Assembly: GCA_037447655.1 (NCBI GenBank) | Contig: JBBHKE010000248.1 | Location: 340,745-404,744, forward strand | Direction: 5' to 3' | DNA length: 64,000 bases | DNA from: Zygnema cylindricum | Taxonomy: Eukaryota > Streptophyta > Zygnematophyceae > Zygnematales > Zygnemataceae | Part shown: piece after piece, positions 62,774-64,000 of the stretch | Numbering within the stretch: the first letter of the stretch is position 1 | Layout: every line of letters starts with the position of its first letter | Made by a program: the position numbers and the translations under genes | The notes under the pieces: model-generated | Told to the model about the DNA's origin: nothing | The model's database searches: none | Seen by the model: only the letters and a program-made list of their open reading frames with translations

Positions 62774-62806
62774 AATTTGTTTTAACTGATGTCAATTAAA
62801 AATAAT

Positions 62807-62813
62807 GAGGGGG
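62807..62813 (+). promoter_or_regulatory. polypurine tract
   Basis: GAGGGGG immediately before the right LTR; the same heptamer precedes the left LTR at 56209-56215. It primes plus-strand synthesis in LTR retroelements. Confidence 0.8.
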
Positions 62814-63792
62814 TGATATAACAGTAATAGTGGATCGAACTTGGTCGTAAATGGGTATTTAAAGGTTAAGAATATAAAGTTATGAATTTGGTAGATGTCC
62901 GCAAAAGAAACGCGCGATTTGGAGTTTTAATTCAAAAGAAATAATGATGGGTGTATTTAGGTGACATCCTAGGGTCAAACTAACAAGTGGGTATCATTGA
63001 AACGGGTTAACGGTCAAATTAGTACTGAAATTACGCGTGTACGTTTCATAAAGTACTAATGAAACATTTAGTCGTTTAGTGCGCACGATGCTTCGTTTCG
63101 TACAATGTTTAGTACGAAACTTCACTTTCACTAAATGGAATTTCGTAGGTAGTTTCGCGTGCGAAATTTGCGACGCACGTTTGTGCAAAGTCGCGTTTTG
63201 TTTGGCGCGCACTTTTTCACGTAAATGTTACGTAGTGAAACGTAGCGTTTGATTGGTTGGTAAATGCTACGTAGTTAGTAAGAGATTTTGCACGTTTTTG
63301 CATTGGTCAGTCTGAGTCCTAGCTGATCAATGATTGGCCTATGTAAAACCTGTTCAACGGCGAGTTGACTCTCGCCTGGCGAGTCTAGGGCGATGATGGA
63401 TAAATAGTGAAGTTTGAGAGAAGAGTAGACATCTTTTCCTTTGGGAAAGGTTGGTGGAAATTTTGACTGATCTTGGTCTTGAGCGATTAAAACCAAATTG
63501 GAGCATTGGCATTTTGGCATTGAAATCTTTTACAAATTAAGTAGTGTTTTAGTGGTTAAGAGATAGAATTATTAAGAGTGGAGGGTAATGGAAAACATTT
63601 TAAAAAGAAGGGTTGAGCCACGAGGGCAAAAGACTAAGCTAATGTTATGTGGGTAGAAGCTTTTTCTAATTTAAAGTTTATCCTTATGTGAGTGCTTTCC
63701 AATGTGGATGTGTATTTTTCCAATGTGTGGAATGTGTGGTTAAAATTGATTGAAGTAATGGAATTTTCTGAGAGGTAGGAGATCCTATTACA
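62814..63792 (+). repeat. right LTR (979 bp) of Ty3/Gypsy element
   Basis: Starts TGATATAACAG and ends CCTATTACA; same length as the left LTR. Within it are repeated ACGTAG/CGAAAC words and the AGTTGGTGGAAATTTTGACT-type segment found at the same offset in the left copy. Confidence 0.9.
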
Positions 63793-64000
63793 CGGGATAC
63801 CTGCAATTTTTTTTCTGTACATACGCGTGACGGGCACGGAAAAAAAAAAAGAGGACTTTCCCTCGTCCTAAAATTTTCCCACTCTTGTAGCGCCTGCGTG
63901 AGTCATTTTGCATTTGTTGTTTGGGCGGTACTTTAACTAAAATCACCCCCTCGAGGTGATTTTGGATGAAGTTTTTATTTGGGCTAGATTCTTTTGCTTG
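63793..64000. other. right flank, no gene recognised
   Basis: Non-coding sequence after the LTR with A- and T-rich runs and one hairpin (listed separately). A feature continuing past the window cannot be judged. Confidence 0.4.
63939..63963. repeat. perfect 9-bp hairpin
   Basis: AAAATCACC, a 7-base loop, then GGTGATTTT. It could be a terminal or subterminal inverted repeat of another element running off the window; no function is shown. Confidence 0.45.

Larger units (their letters stand above)
56216..63792 (+). mobile_element. Ty3/Gypsy LTR retrotransposon, decayed, 7.6 kb
   Basis: Order LTR, tRNA-Met primer site, gag with a zinc knuckle, protease, reverse transcriptase, RNase H, integrase, polypurine tract, LTR. 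Integrase follows RT/RNase H, which defines Ty3/Gypsy. gag and pol are broken by many in-frame stops and several frameshifts, so it is not autonomous. The five bases after the right LTR are CGGGA. No matching duplication can be read on the left because another element's pol end abuts the left LTR. Confidence 0.92.

Noticed and set aside
1-64000. CRISPR array, tRNA, rRNA, riboswitch or prokaryote-type gene cluster
   Set aside because: No regularly spaced identical repeats, no cloverleaf or rRNA core seen, and gene structure is eukaryotic throughout.

Overview
This is a nuclear genome window from a eukaryote, most likely a streptophyte (a green plant or charophyte alga). The two large intron-rich genes read closest to the plant forms of importin-5 and BTAF1/MOT1 (RGD3 in Arabidopsis). 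Introns are GT-AG with long AT-rich bodies of about 0.1 to 3.6 kb. The spaces are filled with small TIR elements and a Ty3/Gypsy element primed by initiator tRNA-Met. I cannot fix the species. Host exons contain no in-frame TAA or TAG and use CAA/CAG for Gln, so the standard code applies.

Layout: 1-1.75 kb is a decayed Tc1/pogo-type DDE transposase. 1.75-6.96 kb has no gene; it holds hairpins, a GA-rich tract and a nest of at least five related TIR elements (TACACCG...CGGTGTA) ending just upstream of the first gene. 6,964-20,959 (+) is an importin-5 gene in 18 exons whose phases all join into a 1,107-residue protein. Convergent to it, 22,167-44,123 (-) is BTAF1/MOT1, with 28 exons recovered. 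Its first intron looks U12-type, two or three introns start with GC, one intron carries an 802-bp hAT-like MITE beside a splice donor, and a conserved block of about 100 residues cannot be found. 46,030-48,972 (-) is a four-exon SNAPIN-like (BLOC-1/BORC subunit) gene. 50,920-54,353 (-) is an unrecognised gene, probably two exons, encoding a basic, low-complexity and probably nuclear protein.

55.8-63.8 kb is a decayed Ty3/Gypsy retrotransposon. Two 979-bp LTRs flank gag-pol, and another pol 3' end sits directly upstream of the left LTR. The result is a 1,393-bp direct repeat with no net length difference, as expected of a tandem pair sharing an LTR. Premature stops in gag-pol fall mostly where Gln or Arg codons are plausible, which fits C-to-T decay of a methylated element.

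The host genes are unrelated housekeeping functions (nuclear import, TBP removal from DNA, endolysosome biogenesis) and are not an operon or pathway. I found no CRISPR, rRNA, tRNA, prophage or biosynthetic cluster. The most interesting material is the TIR-element family, the splicing irregularities and missing block in BTAF1, and the retroelement arrangement. Exon ends were set by reading splice signals, phase continuity and remembered family similarity; no alignment or transcript evidence was available.
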